From Denitrovibrio acetiphilus DSM 12809 (lineage in GTDB: Bacteria; Chrysiogenota; Deferribacteres; Deferribacterales; Geovibrionaceae), in the NCBI RefSeq assembly GCF_000025725.1, contig NC_013943.1, positions 248,001 through 312,000 on the forward strand: a stretch of 64,000 bases of DNA, read 5' to 3'. Shown here one piece after another: positions 8,846 to 17,005 of the stretch. The translations under genes were made by a program, and so were the position numbers. The notes beneath the pieces are model-generated. The model was not told where the DNA came from and made no database searches. It saw only the letters and a list, made by a program, of their open reading frames with translations. Each line of letters starts with the position of its first letter. Position 1 is the first letter of the stretch.

Positions 8846-10549
8846 ATGTCTGAAAAAAAAGACGGTATTGGAAGCAAAATGTTATCCAAAAGAGATTTTA
8901 TGAAGGTATCCAGCTTGACAGTTGGAGGTGCCATACTGGCTGCTGGCTGTGCATCGACATCAATCGCTGCGACAGGTTCTAAGCCTGTACAAAAGTGGGA
9001 TTACGAAGCTGATGTTATCGTAATCGGTACCGGCCCTGCCGGGCTTAGCTGCGCTGCTGCTGCTGCTGAAAATGGTGCGGCTGTTATCGCTATTGACGCA
9101 AATGATAAGATAGGTGGTAAAGGTATTCTCTCAGGAGGTAACCTTGGTATTGGTGGTGGAACCCGTATGCAAAAAGCTCTTGGATTTGTAGAGACAGCAG
9201 ATATTATTTATGAAGATCGTACTGTTCCGAACCTGCGTAAAGATGCGACAATGACAGTTGAGACTGTTGATAACCGGAAGGTCACAATGGGTATGTGGCG
9301 TAAAATATCCGGCGCGGAAGATGGCGAAGGTATGTCTCGTGCTTTTGCTGACAACAGTCTGGATACATGGAACTGGCTGGACGGAATGGGCTGCGCATTC
9401 GTAAAAGCTAAAAAAAGCAAAATGTCCCAGGTTTACCGAGGCACACGTTACTTTACTCTCACTGCCCGTAATTTTGTAGATCGTGACAATGCAAAATCAG
9501 GTGACCTGAAATCAGGTGGAGCAGGTATCATATGGCCTCTCTACGACAGAGCAGATGAAAACGGTGTTAAGTTCATGCTCAGCTGCAAAATGACAAGAAT
9601 TATCCGTGAAGACAATGATGGCCGTGTTCTTGGTATAGAAGCAAATTACAAAGGCAAAACAATATATATGAAGGGCAAGAAAGCCGTATTTCTTGGCACC
9701 GGAAGCTGGAATGGCAATAAAAACCTTAAGCAGCTCTTTTTGCCGTGGCTCACAAAATATCCACATATCACAGGCGAACCATACGTGAAAAATGACGGTA
9801 AAGGTATCGAAGCTGCGATTCAGGTTGGCGCATCACTTTCCACTGACCGTGGTAGTGACTGGCACGGTTGGCACCGCCACCCTGGTTCACGCTGGCACCG
9901 CTCCGGAGCACCATTCGGAATTAGAGGCTTCGAAGACCCGTTTCTTGAAAGCGAAAGCATCTATGTTAACGCCGAAGGTAACCGATTTATGAACGAAGAA
10001 ATAGGCGAAGACAACCCTGCGTGGGTAGGTGGTTCAAAACCATTCTACTTCGCACAAATATGCGCTACACAAACTACAGATGAAGACGGCCCTGTAGTGT
10101 GGATCATCATGGATGAGACATCTCGTCAGAAACAAAAGCTCGAGTTTAAACCAGGCGATAATGTTGAGAAATTCATGTACGGCAAAGGCAACACTCTACA
10201 AGAGCTGGCATCAGCCATCAATGTTCCTGCTGGTAACCTCACTGCTTCTGTTAAACGTTATAACGAACTCGTAGCAAAAGGGAAGGACGATGATTTTGAT
10301 AAACAGGAAATGACTGCAAAAATCATTCAGCCACCTTTCCATGCTATTAAATGGGGTATCCAGAAACACAATACTCTCGGCGGGGTAACAATCAACCCTC
10401 AAGCACGTGTTCTCGACTGGGAGCGTAATCCTATTCCTGGTCTTTATGCTGCCGGAGAATGTGCCGGCGCTATGGACCTTATCGGTCTGGCAAGACCTTT
10501 GGTTTTCGGTCGCATTGCAGGTATGACAATAGCAAAAGAAGAAAAGTAA
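8846..10549 (+). CDS. FAD-binding flavoprotein reductase subunit (flavocytochrome c / fumarate reductase-like)
   Basis: A 567-residue flavoprotein. The start at 8846 is chosen because AAAGGAG precedes it and the next residues form a Tat-like signal (SKRDFMKVSS, then a hydrophobic stretch). The signal has KR instead of RR. The FAD dinucleotide fold begins ADVIVIGTGPAGLSCAAAAAE. The C-terminal part has HNTLGGVTINPQARVL and GLYAAGECAGAMD, as in the FAD_binding_2 reductases (fumarate, urocanate, methacrylate and related enzymes). The arginine-rich closing motif of classical fumarate reductases is altered (LIGLARPLVFGR), so the substrate is left open. It probably works with the hexahaem cytochrome as a soluble periplasmic reductase. 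The cysteine after LAAG could also suggest lipidation. Confidence 0.88.
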   Translation: MSEKKDGIGSKMLSKRDFMKVSSLTVGGAILAAGCASTSIAATGSKPVQKWDYEADVIVIGTGPAGLSCAAAAAENGAAVIAIDANDKIGGKGILSGGNLGIGGGTRMQKALGFVETADIIYEDRTVPNLRKDATMTVETVDNRKVTMGMWRKISGAEDGEGMSRAFADNSLDTWNWLDGMGCAFVKAKKSKMSQVYRGTRYFTLTARNFVDRDNAKSGDLKSGGAGIIWPLYDRADENGVKFMLSCKMTRIIREDNDGRVLGIEANYKGKTIYMKGKKAVFLGTGSWNGNKNLKQLFLPWLTKYPHITGEPYVKNDGKGIEAAIQVGASLSTDRGSDWHGWHRHPGSRWHRSGAPFGIRGFEDPFLESESIYVNAEGNRFMNEEIGEDNPAWVGGSKPFYFAQICATQTTDEDGPVVWIIMDETSRQKQKLEFKPGDNVEKFMYGKGNTLQELASAINVPAGNLTASVKRYNELVAKGKDDDFDKQEMTAKIIQPPFHAIKWGIQKHNTLGGVTINPQARVLDWERNPIPGLYAAGECAGAMDLIGLARPLVFGRIAGMTIAKEEK

Positions 10550-10564
10550 ACATACTATATTATT

Positions 10565-10601
10565 AACCTGAAGGCGGCATTTTATATGCCGCCTTCAGGT
10601 T
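10565..10601 (+). terminator. Terminator of the cytochrome-flavoprotein operon
   Basis: A perfect 15-bp stem (AACCTGAAGGCGGCA, 10565-10579, with its complement 10587-10601) and a 7-nt loop. The T-tract after it is poor, so termination efficiency is uncertain. It marks the end of the reductase operon. Confidence 0.65.
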
Positions 10602-10645
10602 ATTATCGTCTTGAGAGTTCTTAATAATCTTTACTTAAACACCTT

Positions 10646-10831
10646 ATGGCATTATCCGGTGAGGGCTGGTCTTTTATTAACTGGAAGGATAAATCTCTTG
10701 TACTTAATGTTCTTCAGATGTTTTTAAGGGATCAAAATATTACAGGCAGCATGAACCGTAAGGGCAATTGCTATGATAATGCTCTAATCGATATTCTTAA
10801 CTTTATCGAGATGTTTTACAATAGTGTTTAG
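10646..10831 (+). pseudogene. IS3-family transposase (OrfB) remnant
   Basis: About 61 codons retain the IS3 OrfB signature SMNRKGNCYDNA near the third catalytic region, preceded by a degraded equivalent of HSDQGWQY (LSGEGWSF). The protein stops early at FIEMFYNSV. Catalytic residues upstream are missing and no inverted repeats are visible. It lies outside the Tn7-like element, between the reductase terminator and the oldest transposon end. Confidence 0.7.
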
Positions 10832-10863
10832 CTTATTTATAATATAATTTGTTGTTGTACTAA

Positions 10864-10907
10864 GTTACTAACTTGTTTTCACAGTTACCAAGCTTATTTT
10901 ACAACTA
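10864..10907 (+). repeat. Degenerate Tn7-like right end (third, oldest insertion)
   Basis: Read on the minus strand from 10907, TTGTAAAATAA, then 19 nt, then AAGTTAG reproduces the spacing of the first two TnsB-type sites in the right end of the main element (GGTAAAATAA, 19 nt, AAGTTAG). It directly precedes the CAAAA duplication at 10908-10912. Its terminal TGT has mutated to TAG. The rest of that older element is not recognisable. Confidence 0.55.
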
Positions 10908-10912
10908 CAAAA

Positions 10913-11050
10913 TGTATCGGTAAAATAAAGTAGGAAAAGTAATCAACATTAACTTATTGATAGACACTCGCACAATTTAATATCAGCACAATATCGGAAA
11001 GTACTTCTTTTCAAACCCCATGCCGAGATAAGAAAAATAAGTTGGCAAGT
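10913..11050 (+). repeat. Tn7-like left end with spaced TnsB-type sites
   Basis: The terminal site GGTAAAATAAAGTAGGAAAAG (10919-10939 region) is followed by weaker copies around 10985-11001 (AATATCGGAAAGT) and 11033-11050 (AAAAATAAGTTGGCAAGT). Three spaced sites match the Tn7 left-end layout. The rest of 11051-11341 contains only a doubtful small minus-strand ORF. Confidence 0.7.
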
Positions 11051-11077
11051 TATATTCTCAAAGGAACTTATCAATGT

Positions 11078-11227
11078 TTACTTGTACATCGCCAACAAAA
11101 AAAAAGACCAAAATGAAGGTTCATTGAGCTCTTTAACTTTTGACTTGAAGTCATCAAGTAATTCTTTTGCTTTGTCATTCATCGATATGCCCTTTGCAAT
11201 TAATATACTAGCAATCTCAGGGATCAT
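11078..11227 (-). CDS. Possible small ORF or gene remnant
   Basis: A 49-codon frame beginning MIPEIASILIAKGISMND and ending SFFLLAMYK. The frame stays open upstream of its ATG for another about 14 codons without a start, so it may be the 3' end of a decayed gene. No family is recognised and no clear ribosome-binding site is seen. It sits just inside the left end of the Tn7-like element. Confidence 0.25.
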   Translation of the reverse strand: MIPEIASILIAKGISMNDKAKELLDDFKSKVKELNEPSFWSFFLLAMYK

Positions 11228-11341
11228 TTTAATATCTGCATCATCCTTTAGCTGATTATATACTCAGCAATCACTCACATAAGCTTATCAATCTGATAAA
11301 AATCATTTACACTTAGACATACCTTCATAGTGAGGACGCAT

Positions 11342-11989
11342 ATGAAACCAAAACACATAATAATAGTCAGACATGGACAATCGGAAGCTAATGTAAATAA
11401 AGAGCTTTATGAGAACACTCCTGACCATATGATGCAAATCACTGCAAAAGGCAGAGAGCAAGCAGCCAAATGTGGACAGCAGCTTAAACCGCTCCTTGAT
11501 GGCAAAAAAATCACTGTGTGGCAGTCTCCTTATATGCGTACTCGAGAAACCGCTGAAACTATCATTTCTCAGCTTGATGAAGCTGAAGTTAAAATAAAAG
11601 AAGATCCTCGTCTCCGTGAGCAGGAATGGGGCAATTTCTACACCATGGAGCAAGGTCGAAGAGAAAATGAGGAACGTAAAAGACACAGTAACTTCTTCTA
11701 TAGAGTGTCTAATGGCGAGTCTGGAGCTGACGTATACGACAGAATTTCAACTTTTCTAGAGACATTGCATAGGGACTTTAATGAAGACAACTGGACTGAA
11801 GATATCCTTATAAGTACTCATGGCATAACTGCTTTAATTTTTTTGATGCGTTTCTTTCACTGGAGATATGAAGAATACGAAACAGCAAACAAGTTTGCTA
11901 ACTGCGACTATGTTGTTCTTGAACTTGATGATGCTATTCAGAAATATTCAATTACACAAGACTACAGAAGTATACAGAATCAACACTAG
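11342..11989 (+). CDS. Histidine phosphatase family protein (phosphoglycerate mutase-like)
   Basis: A 215-residue protein with the RHG signature near the N-terminus (IIIVRHGQSEAN, catalytic phospho-histidine), a second-shell arginine in SPYMRTRETAE, the acid/base glutamate region LREQEWG, and the second histidine in ILISTHGITA. The start at 11342 is preferred over the GTG at 11330 because GAGGA lies 5 nt before the ATG and the RHG core begins directly after. It is the first cargo gene inside the left end of the transposon and stands alone. Substrate cannot be told from sequence; this superfamily includes mutases, sugar and nucleotide phosphatases and protein phosphatases. Confidence 0.88.
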   Translation: MKPKHIIIVRHGQSEANVNKELYENTPDHMMQITAKGREQAAKCGQQLKPLLDGKKITVWQSPYMRTRETAETIISQLDEAEVKIKEDPRLREQEWGNFYTMEQGRRENEERKRHSNFFYRVSNGESGADVYDRISTFLETLHRDFNEDNWTEDILISTHGITALIFLMRFFHWRYEEYETANKFANCDYVVLELDDAIQKYSITQDYRSIQNQH

Positions 11990-12075
11990 ACTACCATGGC
12001 ATTTTTCATCATAGATTCCATCTGTGTCATACCGTCAAGAGCATCGTGTGGACGTTCCTCGTTATACTCAATTGA
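11986..12075 (-). pseudogene. IS3-family transposase C-terminal remnant
   Basis: The minus strand reads SIEYNEERPHDALDGMTQME, then MMKNAMVV and a stop, which is the characteristic YNxERPHxAL tail of IS3 OrfB. Only about 30 codons survive. It overlaps the 3' end of the phosphatase gene by a few bases, so the old insertion or its decay defined that end. Confidence 0.7.
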
Positions 12076-12150
12076 GCTTTATTTGACCATTATGATTAAT
12101 TAGCGTAATATATAAATGCATAATTGCTATGAAATTTAAACAGGTGATTT

Positions 12151-13293
12151 ATGAGTGAATTTGAGGATCTTAAAGATTTAATAGACACATATGATTCGGA
12201 TGAAGATGCTGCAGCGGAAAATATCGAAAATGAGTTCCAATACAATATTGATAGCTTCACCAATGCGATTCCTGTGGAACGCTTGATAGATGATTTTCAA
12301 AGAAATATAATCAAAATCCCTGAATTTCAAAGGCCTTACGTCTGGAATCGGCCTGACAATAAAACTGGCAGACATCGCCCTAGCCTATTTATTGACTCAA
12401 TCTTATTAGGATTACCAATTCCTCCAATAACTGTTTACAAAGATCCAGAAGCACGTGAAGAAGGTTATTTAATTGATGGTAGGCAAAGACTAATGACAAT
12501 GTCTTTTTTTACTAGAGGTCAATTCCAGAATGGTAAAGAATTTAAGCTAAAAGGTGAAAATATCTATAAAGATTGGCAAGGTAAAGCATATAAAGACCTA
12601 CCAGAAAGTCTTAAAGATCGTTTTAATAGAACTTATATTCCAGTTATGTATATTAGGCAATTAAAGAAGGATCTACAAATGACTCCAGGGGCTAGTTCTA
12701 TCTATCTTTTGTTTGATAGATTAAATTCCGGAGGTTATGCTCTCACTCCACATGAGAAACGTGGCGTACTTGGATTAAACAATAATCGTCTGTTAGTTCT
12801 TATGAAAAATGCATCGCAACTTCTTGAATGGAGATATATATTCCCACATTCATTGATGAATTTTCAAGATAAACCATATAATGAAAGTGTATTCCAAGAG
12901 AATGTATTTCGAACAATTGCGTTTTCGCTAAATTACGAACAATACGAAGGGAACATTACACGGTTCTTAGATAAATTTATGGTCTCATATTCAATAAATG
13001 ATCCAGAGCCTATTATGTATTTAACTCAAGAAGTATTAAAAGTACTCATTACTAACAAAAATATAGATAAATTTTTTAGACCACGAGGTCGCTTCAGCAT
13101 CTCTCTATTTGAATCAGTTTTCGTTGCTTGTTATAGGATTTTAGATAAAGGCAAAACTATAACTAATTTTGAAAAAAAATACCAGCAAGTTGTCGAAAAT
13201 GGCTACTATCTTGCCCAAGGAAGTCGCAGTCTATCAAACAAATTTGATATGTTGAAGAAATTTAATAATACGTATGAGATATTTAATGCATGA
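12151..13293 (+). CDS. DUF262 (GmrSD-N-like) protein
   Basis: A 380-residue protein with a DUF262 domain. Features are an acidic N-terminus, then FQRNIIKIPEFQRPYVWN (about 49-66), LFIDSILLGLPIPPITVY, and the DGRQR motif (109-113) that corresponds to the nucleotide-binding or nuclease motif of the ParB/DUF262 superfamily. The C-terminal nuclease domain of full GmrSD enzymes (DUF1524, HxxP/HNH) is absent. Its stop overlaps the next start by 8 nt (ATGCATGA), so the two genes are coupled. DUF262 proteins are common in defence islands. The partner carries a HEPN-type RNxxxH motif, suggesting a two-gene defence or toxin module. SD AGGTGA precedes the ATG. Confidence 0.82.
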   Translation: MSEFEDLKDLIDTYDSDEDAAAENIENEFQYNIDSFTNAIPVERLIDDFQRNIIKIPEFQRPYVWNRPDNKTGRHRPSLFIDSILLGLPIPPITVYKDPEAREEGYLIDGRQRLMTMSFFTRGQFQNGKEFKLKGENIYKDWQGKAYKDLPESLKDRFNRTYIPVMYIRQLKKDLQMTPGASSIYLLFDRLNSGGYALTPHEKRGVLGLNNNRLLVLMKNASQLLEWRYIFPHSLMNFQDKPYNESVFQENVFRTIAFSLNYEQYEGNITRFLDKFMVSYSINDPEPIMYLTQEVLKVLITNKNIDKFFRPRGRFSISLFESVFVACYRILDKGKTITNFEKKYQQVVENGYYLAQGSRSLSNKFDMLKKFNNTYEIFNA

Positions 13294-13900
13294 CTTAATT
13301 AATAAAATTTCATACTTTAATGATTTCTTTGATAATGAATTGAAAGATACATGGGTTTTCTATATTCACCTTATTCAAACTGATACACAAGAAGATAATA
13401 TCGAAAACAGCAGAATACTCTTTTCATACGTTATTATTGCCAGTTTATATCTAGAGTCTTTTCGTGCTGTTATGCTTAATTTCTTTATTGCATACGATAT
13501 AGATATTGATTTAATAAAACGTGGAAAATGGTTACCTAAAGATCTTAATATGAATTCTAAATTATGGTCTGGCATTGTAAGTTGTCAAAAGGAGCTATCA
13601 CATATTGCTAATAATCCGTTATATTTCGATGCAATCAAATTCTTTTGTGACTCCGACAAAAGCAGCCTAAGTAGAAACATCGTATCTCATGACATAATAA
13701 GCTCATTAGCAAAAAGCAAATACATAACATTACAAGATATTAAAAATAACACGAACCATCTCATAGACTCTTTAATCAGTATACACAAAATTTCTCAAAT
13801 CAAACGTGTAAAAAACAAAAGAAAGCTCTATTCTCATTCTACACCTAAAGCAGTAAAAAGAAGATTATCCCAATTAGAAAAAGCAATAATTCAGGCCTAA
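13286..13900 (+). CDS. HEPN-like protein, partner of DUF262 gene
   Basis: A 204-residue, largely helical, lysine-rich protein. The start at 13286 overlaps the upstream stop by 8 nt; an in-frame ATG at 13274 is the alternative. Residues 130-135 read RNIVSH, an exact RNxxxH motif as in HEPN ribonucleases and the MAE_28990-type HEPN-like proteins that often follow DUF262 genes. Overall family similarity could not be tested, so the call rests on the motif, size and gene order. If correct it would act as an RNase effector whose activity the DUF262 protein controls. Low GC fits recent transfer as transposon cargo. Confidence 0.55.
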   Translation: MHDLINKISYFNDFFDNELKDTWVFYIHLIQTDTQEDNIENSRILFSYVIIASLYLESFRAVMLNFFIAYDIDIDLIKRGKWLPKDLNMNSKLWSGIVSCQKELSHIANNPLYFDAIKFFCDSDKSSLSRNIVSHDIISSLAKSKYITLQDIKNNTNHLIDSLISIHKISQIKRVKNKRKLYSHSTPKAVKRRLSQLEKAIIQA

Positions 13901-13964
13901 AATGATGACTTTCTCTACTATAAAAAACTGAATACTCCTATTAACTCAACTAAGTCATACTTAT

Positions 13965-14340
13965 TCAAACACGAACAGGAAGTGAAACCATAGGTTGAAT
14001 TTTTGCCAACACAGGATAAGCATCTAATATCTCATTATACAAATCAGAGTGTTTATGAGCTTCTATAGTAAGAATTAATGCATACGCTAATGGCTCTCCT
14101 CGCCTTGTATCTGCCCCTGCCTCCCTGGCAATGTAATGAATGTCAAAAACAGGATTATTCAGCGTCTTGCCCATAAGGCTTTTTTCGGCATGAAGAACGT
14201 TCTCCCATTTATTTAATCCCATTCGGCGTTCATTTTCAGTAGCATAAATCTTATTAGAGAAAAAGGAATCTGATGCCGCATTTTGTTTACCAGACTCTTT
14301 CTTGCTTTCATCTCGCCTGAAAGTAATTTCAAGTGATGCA
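13965..14340 (-). pseudogene. 3' fragment of the IetS-like subtilase gene, cut off by the IS21-family element
   Basis: The minus strand stays open from the IS boundary (14340) to the stop at 13965. It begins ASLEITFRRDESKKESGK and includes MGLNKWENVLHAEKSLMG. When the IS element (14341-17033) and one 6-bp GATGCA copy are removed, this frame joins the subtilase gene at codon 614 without a shift. The intact protein would have been about 738 residues. The fragment has no start codon of its own at the junction; an internal ATG at 14222 could give 85 residues, but expression is doubtful. Confidence 0.85.
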
Positions 14341-14566
14341 TGCGAAATCCGGTGCTGATTGGACAGGCAATCCGGTTTTAATTGGACACCATTTCCGGAA
14401 TTGATTGGACACTCAATCCGGAATTGACTGGACAGTGAATCCGGAAATGACTGGACACTTAAGCGCAGCTACCGGATTTACATTTGTGTCCCGTTTTATG
14501 ATTTGAATTGAATTTTACGTTAATCTTCCGAGCCTATAGAATCTGTCTCAAAAACAGGAGAGACAG

Positions 14567-16135
14567 ATGCGACGACACAAGAAAGGAAGGTTAACAATGA
14601 AATATCTTCGTGAAGTAATCCGCCTTCATGACTTAGGCGGTCTCAGCAACCGTCAGATAGCCAAAGCCTGTAATGTATCACCGACGACAGCAGGCGGATG
14701 CATCAACAAATACATAGATTCAGGCATTCCTTATGAAACCTTTGCCGAGCTTCCGGATGAGGAGCTTGAGTCAATCTTTTACCCCAAGGAACCAGATCAG
14801 CCCGTATACTCCCGCCCCATGCCGGATATGGAGTATCTTTGCAAAGAGCTTAAGCGGAAAGGGGTGACTCTTCAGCTTCTCTGGGAAGAGTATATCCGTG
14901 AGAATCCCGGAGGCTACAGCCGTTCCCAATTCTCTTACCACTATCAGCAGTGGAGTAAAAAGATTAATCCGACGATGCGGTTTAATCATAAAGCAGGCGA
15001 GAAGGTATTTGTAGACTTCTCCGGTTACAAGCCTGAGATCGTAAATCCAATAACAGGCGAGGTGACATCAGTAGATCTCTTTGTAGCGACCTTAGGAGCA
15101 AGTTCATACACTTATGCGGTATGTGTTCCTGACCAGACGAAAGAGTTCTGGATAGAAGCCCATGTAAAGATGTTCGATTTCTTCGGCGGCGTTCCTGAAT
15201 GCATAGTGCCGGATAATCTTAAGTCCGGAGTAACGTCCCCATGCTTTTACGACCCTGATATAAATCCCGGCTACGCAGACATGGCAGCGCATTACGGCAT
15301 AGCAGTTGTCCCCGCAAGACCAGGTAAACCAAAGGATAAGGGGAAGGTAGAGAACGGCGTACTTAACGTTCAGCGCCGTATCCTTGCTGTACTCCGTAAC
15401 CACACATTTAACAGCATACAGGAACTCAACAGCGCAGTGGCGGAAGAGCTTGTAAATCTTAACGCCAGACCCATGCAGCATATGAAGTCATCCCGCAGAC
15501 AGCTGTTCAAAGGATTAGACCAGCCTGCGCTGAAACCACTTCCCTCTGAAAGGTTCGAACAGTACAGCTGGAAGAAGGCCAAGGTGAGCTTCAACTATCA
15601 TGTGCAGGTAGGAGATACTCACTACAGTGTCCCATGGCGGCTTATGGGTGAAACTGTAGATATCAAATACAACAGCAGGATAGTTCAGATAATACATAAG
15701 AATAAATGCATAGCATCACACCCCAGGTCTTTTAAGTATGGCTACTACGCTACCTCTAAAGCCCACATGCCGCCCAACCATCAGTTCGTTGCTTCAGGCT
15801 GGACGCCTGAAAGAATTAATAAGTGGGCATCAAAGGCCGCAGGAGCGTACACCGCCAAAGCAATAGATGCCATTATTGACAGCAGGCAGTTTCCGGAACA
15901 GGCTTACAAGAGCTGTATGGGTGTCATTAAGCTTTCGAAATATTACCAGCCGGAAAGACTTGAGAAGGCATGCCGTATGGTTCTGGAGAGCGGCACTGTC
16001 AGATACAAGAGCATCAAGTCTATCCTTGAAAAAGGTCTGGATAAAATACACTACCTTGAACCTGAACCAAGAAAAAATCTTGTCCATGAGAATATCAGGG
16101 GCAATGAGTACTATCGTATAAAAGGAGATGACTAA
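14567..16135 (+). CDS. istA: IS21-family transposase IstA
   Basis: Up to 522 residues; the ATG at 14597 with AAGGAAGG before it may be the real start. It has an N-terminal helix-turn-helix (LSNRQIAKACNVSPTTAGG) and an rve/DDE integrase core containing VDFSGYKPEIV, IVPDNLKSGV and GKPKDKGKVENGV, which carry the expected D, D and E. The C-terminal DNA-binding region follows. It is intact and ends 2 nt before istB. Together with IstB it catalyses transposition of the element. It differs clearly from the two other IstA proteins in the window. Confidence 0.95.
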   Translation: MRRHKKGRLTMKYLREVIRLHDLGGLSNRQIAKACNVSPTTAGGCINKYIDSGIPYETFAELPDEELESIFYPKEPDQPVYSRPMPDMEYLCKELKRKGVTLQLLWEEYIRENPGGYSRSQFSYHYQQWSKKINPTMRFNHKAGEKVFVDFSGYKPEIVNPITGEVTSVDLFVATLGASSYTYAVCVPDQTKEFWIEAHVKMFDFFGGVPECIVPDNLKSGVTSPCFYDPDINPGYADMAAHYGIAVVPARPGKPKDKGKVENGVLNVQRRILAVLRNHTFNSIQELNSAVAEELVNLNARPMQHMKSSRRQLFKGLDQPALKPLPSERFEQYSWKKAKVSFNYHVQVGDTHYSVPWRLMGETVDIKYNSRIVQIIHKNKCIASHPRSFKYGYYATSKAHMPPNHQFVASGWTPERINKWASKAAGAYTAKAIDAIIDSRQFPEQAYKSCMGVIKLSKYYQPERLEKACRMVLESGTVRYKSIKSILEKGLDKIHYLEPEPRKNLVHENIRGNEYYRIKGDD

Positions 16136-16137
16136 AG

Positions 16138-16887
16138 ATGGAACTAACGGAAATGATGACACAGCTCAGACTTAAAGGATTCATACAGGCGTATGAACTA
16201 CAGCAGAAGATGCCGGAGATTGATGATCTCAGTTTCGAGGAGAGGCTGAGAATCCTTCTGGAGCATGAGTCACTATACAGGGAAGACAGACAACTCTGCC
16301 TGCTTCTAAAGAAAGCTAAACTCAGGTATCCCGGAGCCTGCATAGAGGACATCCGGTACAGGAACGGCAGAAACATTACAAAGCAGATGATGCTGGAACT
16401 TGGTAAAAACGATTGGGTGCGCAAACACAGGAATATCATAATCACCGGTGCCTCTGGCGTAGGAAAGACTTATATCGCCTGTGCTCTCGGCAACAGCGCA
16501 TGTCGAAACGGAATAAAGTCCCTCTATGTCAGACTGCCGAGACTCCTTCAGGAACTTAAGATTGCCAGAACAGATGGTACTTATGTAAAGGTACTCACTC
16601 AGCTTTCCAGAGTAAATGTGCTGATCGTTGACGACTGGGGGCTTGATACTCTGAACGACCACGAGAGGAAGGACTTCCTTGAGGTCATGGAAGACCGCTA
16701 CTCCGTCAGATCCACTATTATCGCTACTCAGATACCCGTTGATAAATGGCATGACATTATAGGTGACCATACTATCGCTGACGCTATCTGTGACAGGCTT
16801 GTACATAACGCAGAGCACTTACAGCTTACCGGCGACTCTCTCAGAAAAGAGAAAGAACAGAGCTCTGTTAACATGAAAAATGAATAG
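16138..16887 (+). CDS. istB: IS21-family helper ATPase IstB
   Basis: A 249-residue AAA+ ATPase with Walker A ITGASGVGKTYIA, Walker B VLIVDDWGL and the IstB/DnaC-like fold. It acts with IstA in target selection and strand transfer. It is the second gene of the IS operon, directly after istA. The frame is intact at normal family length, so this IS copy may be active. Confidence 0.95.
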   Translation: MELTEMMTQLRLKGFIQAYELQQKMPEIDDLSFEERLRILLEHESLYREDRQLCLLLKKAKLRYPGACIEDIRYRNGRNITKQMMLELGKNDWVRKHRNIIITGASGVGKTYIACALGNSACRNGIKSLYVRLPRLLQELKIARTDGTYVKVLTQLSRVNVLIVDDWGLDTLNDHERKDFLEVMEDRYSVRSTIIATQIPVDKWHDIIGDHTIADAICDRLVHNAEHLQLTGDSLRKEKEQSSVNMKNE

Positions 16888-17005
16888 ATTTACCACTGAA
16901 CGCTTGACCAAAGATGGACATTTAGATATTTAAAAGGAGTAGGAAGATTAACTGAATTCAAACTGTCCAATCAAAACCGGAAACACTGTCCAGTCATTTC
17001 CGGAT

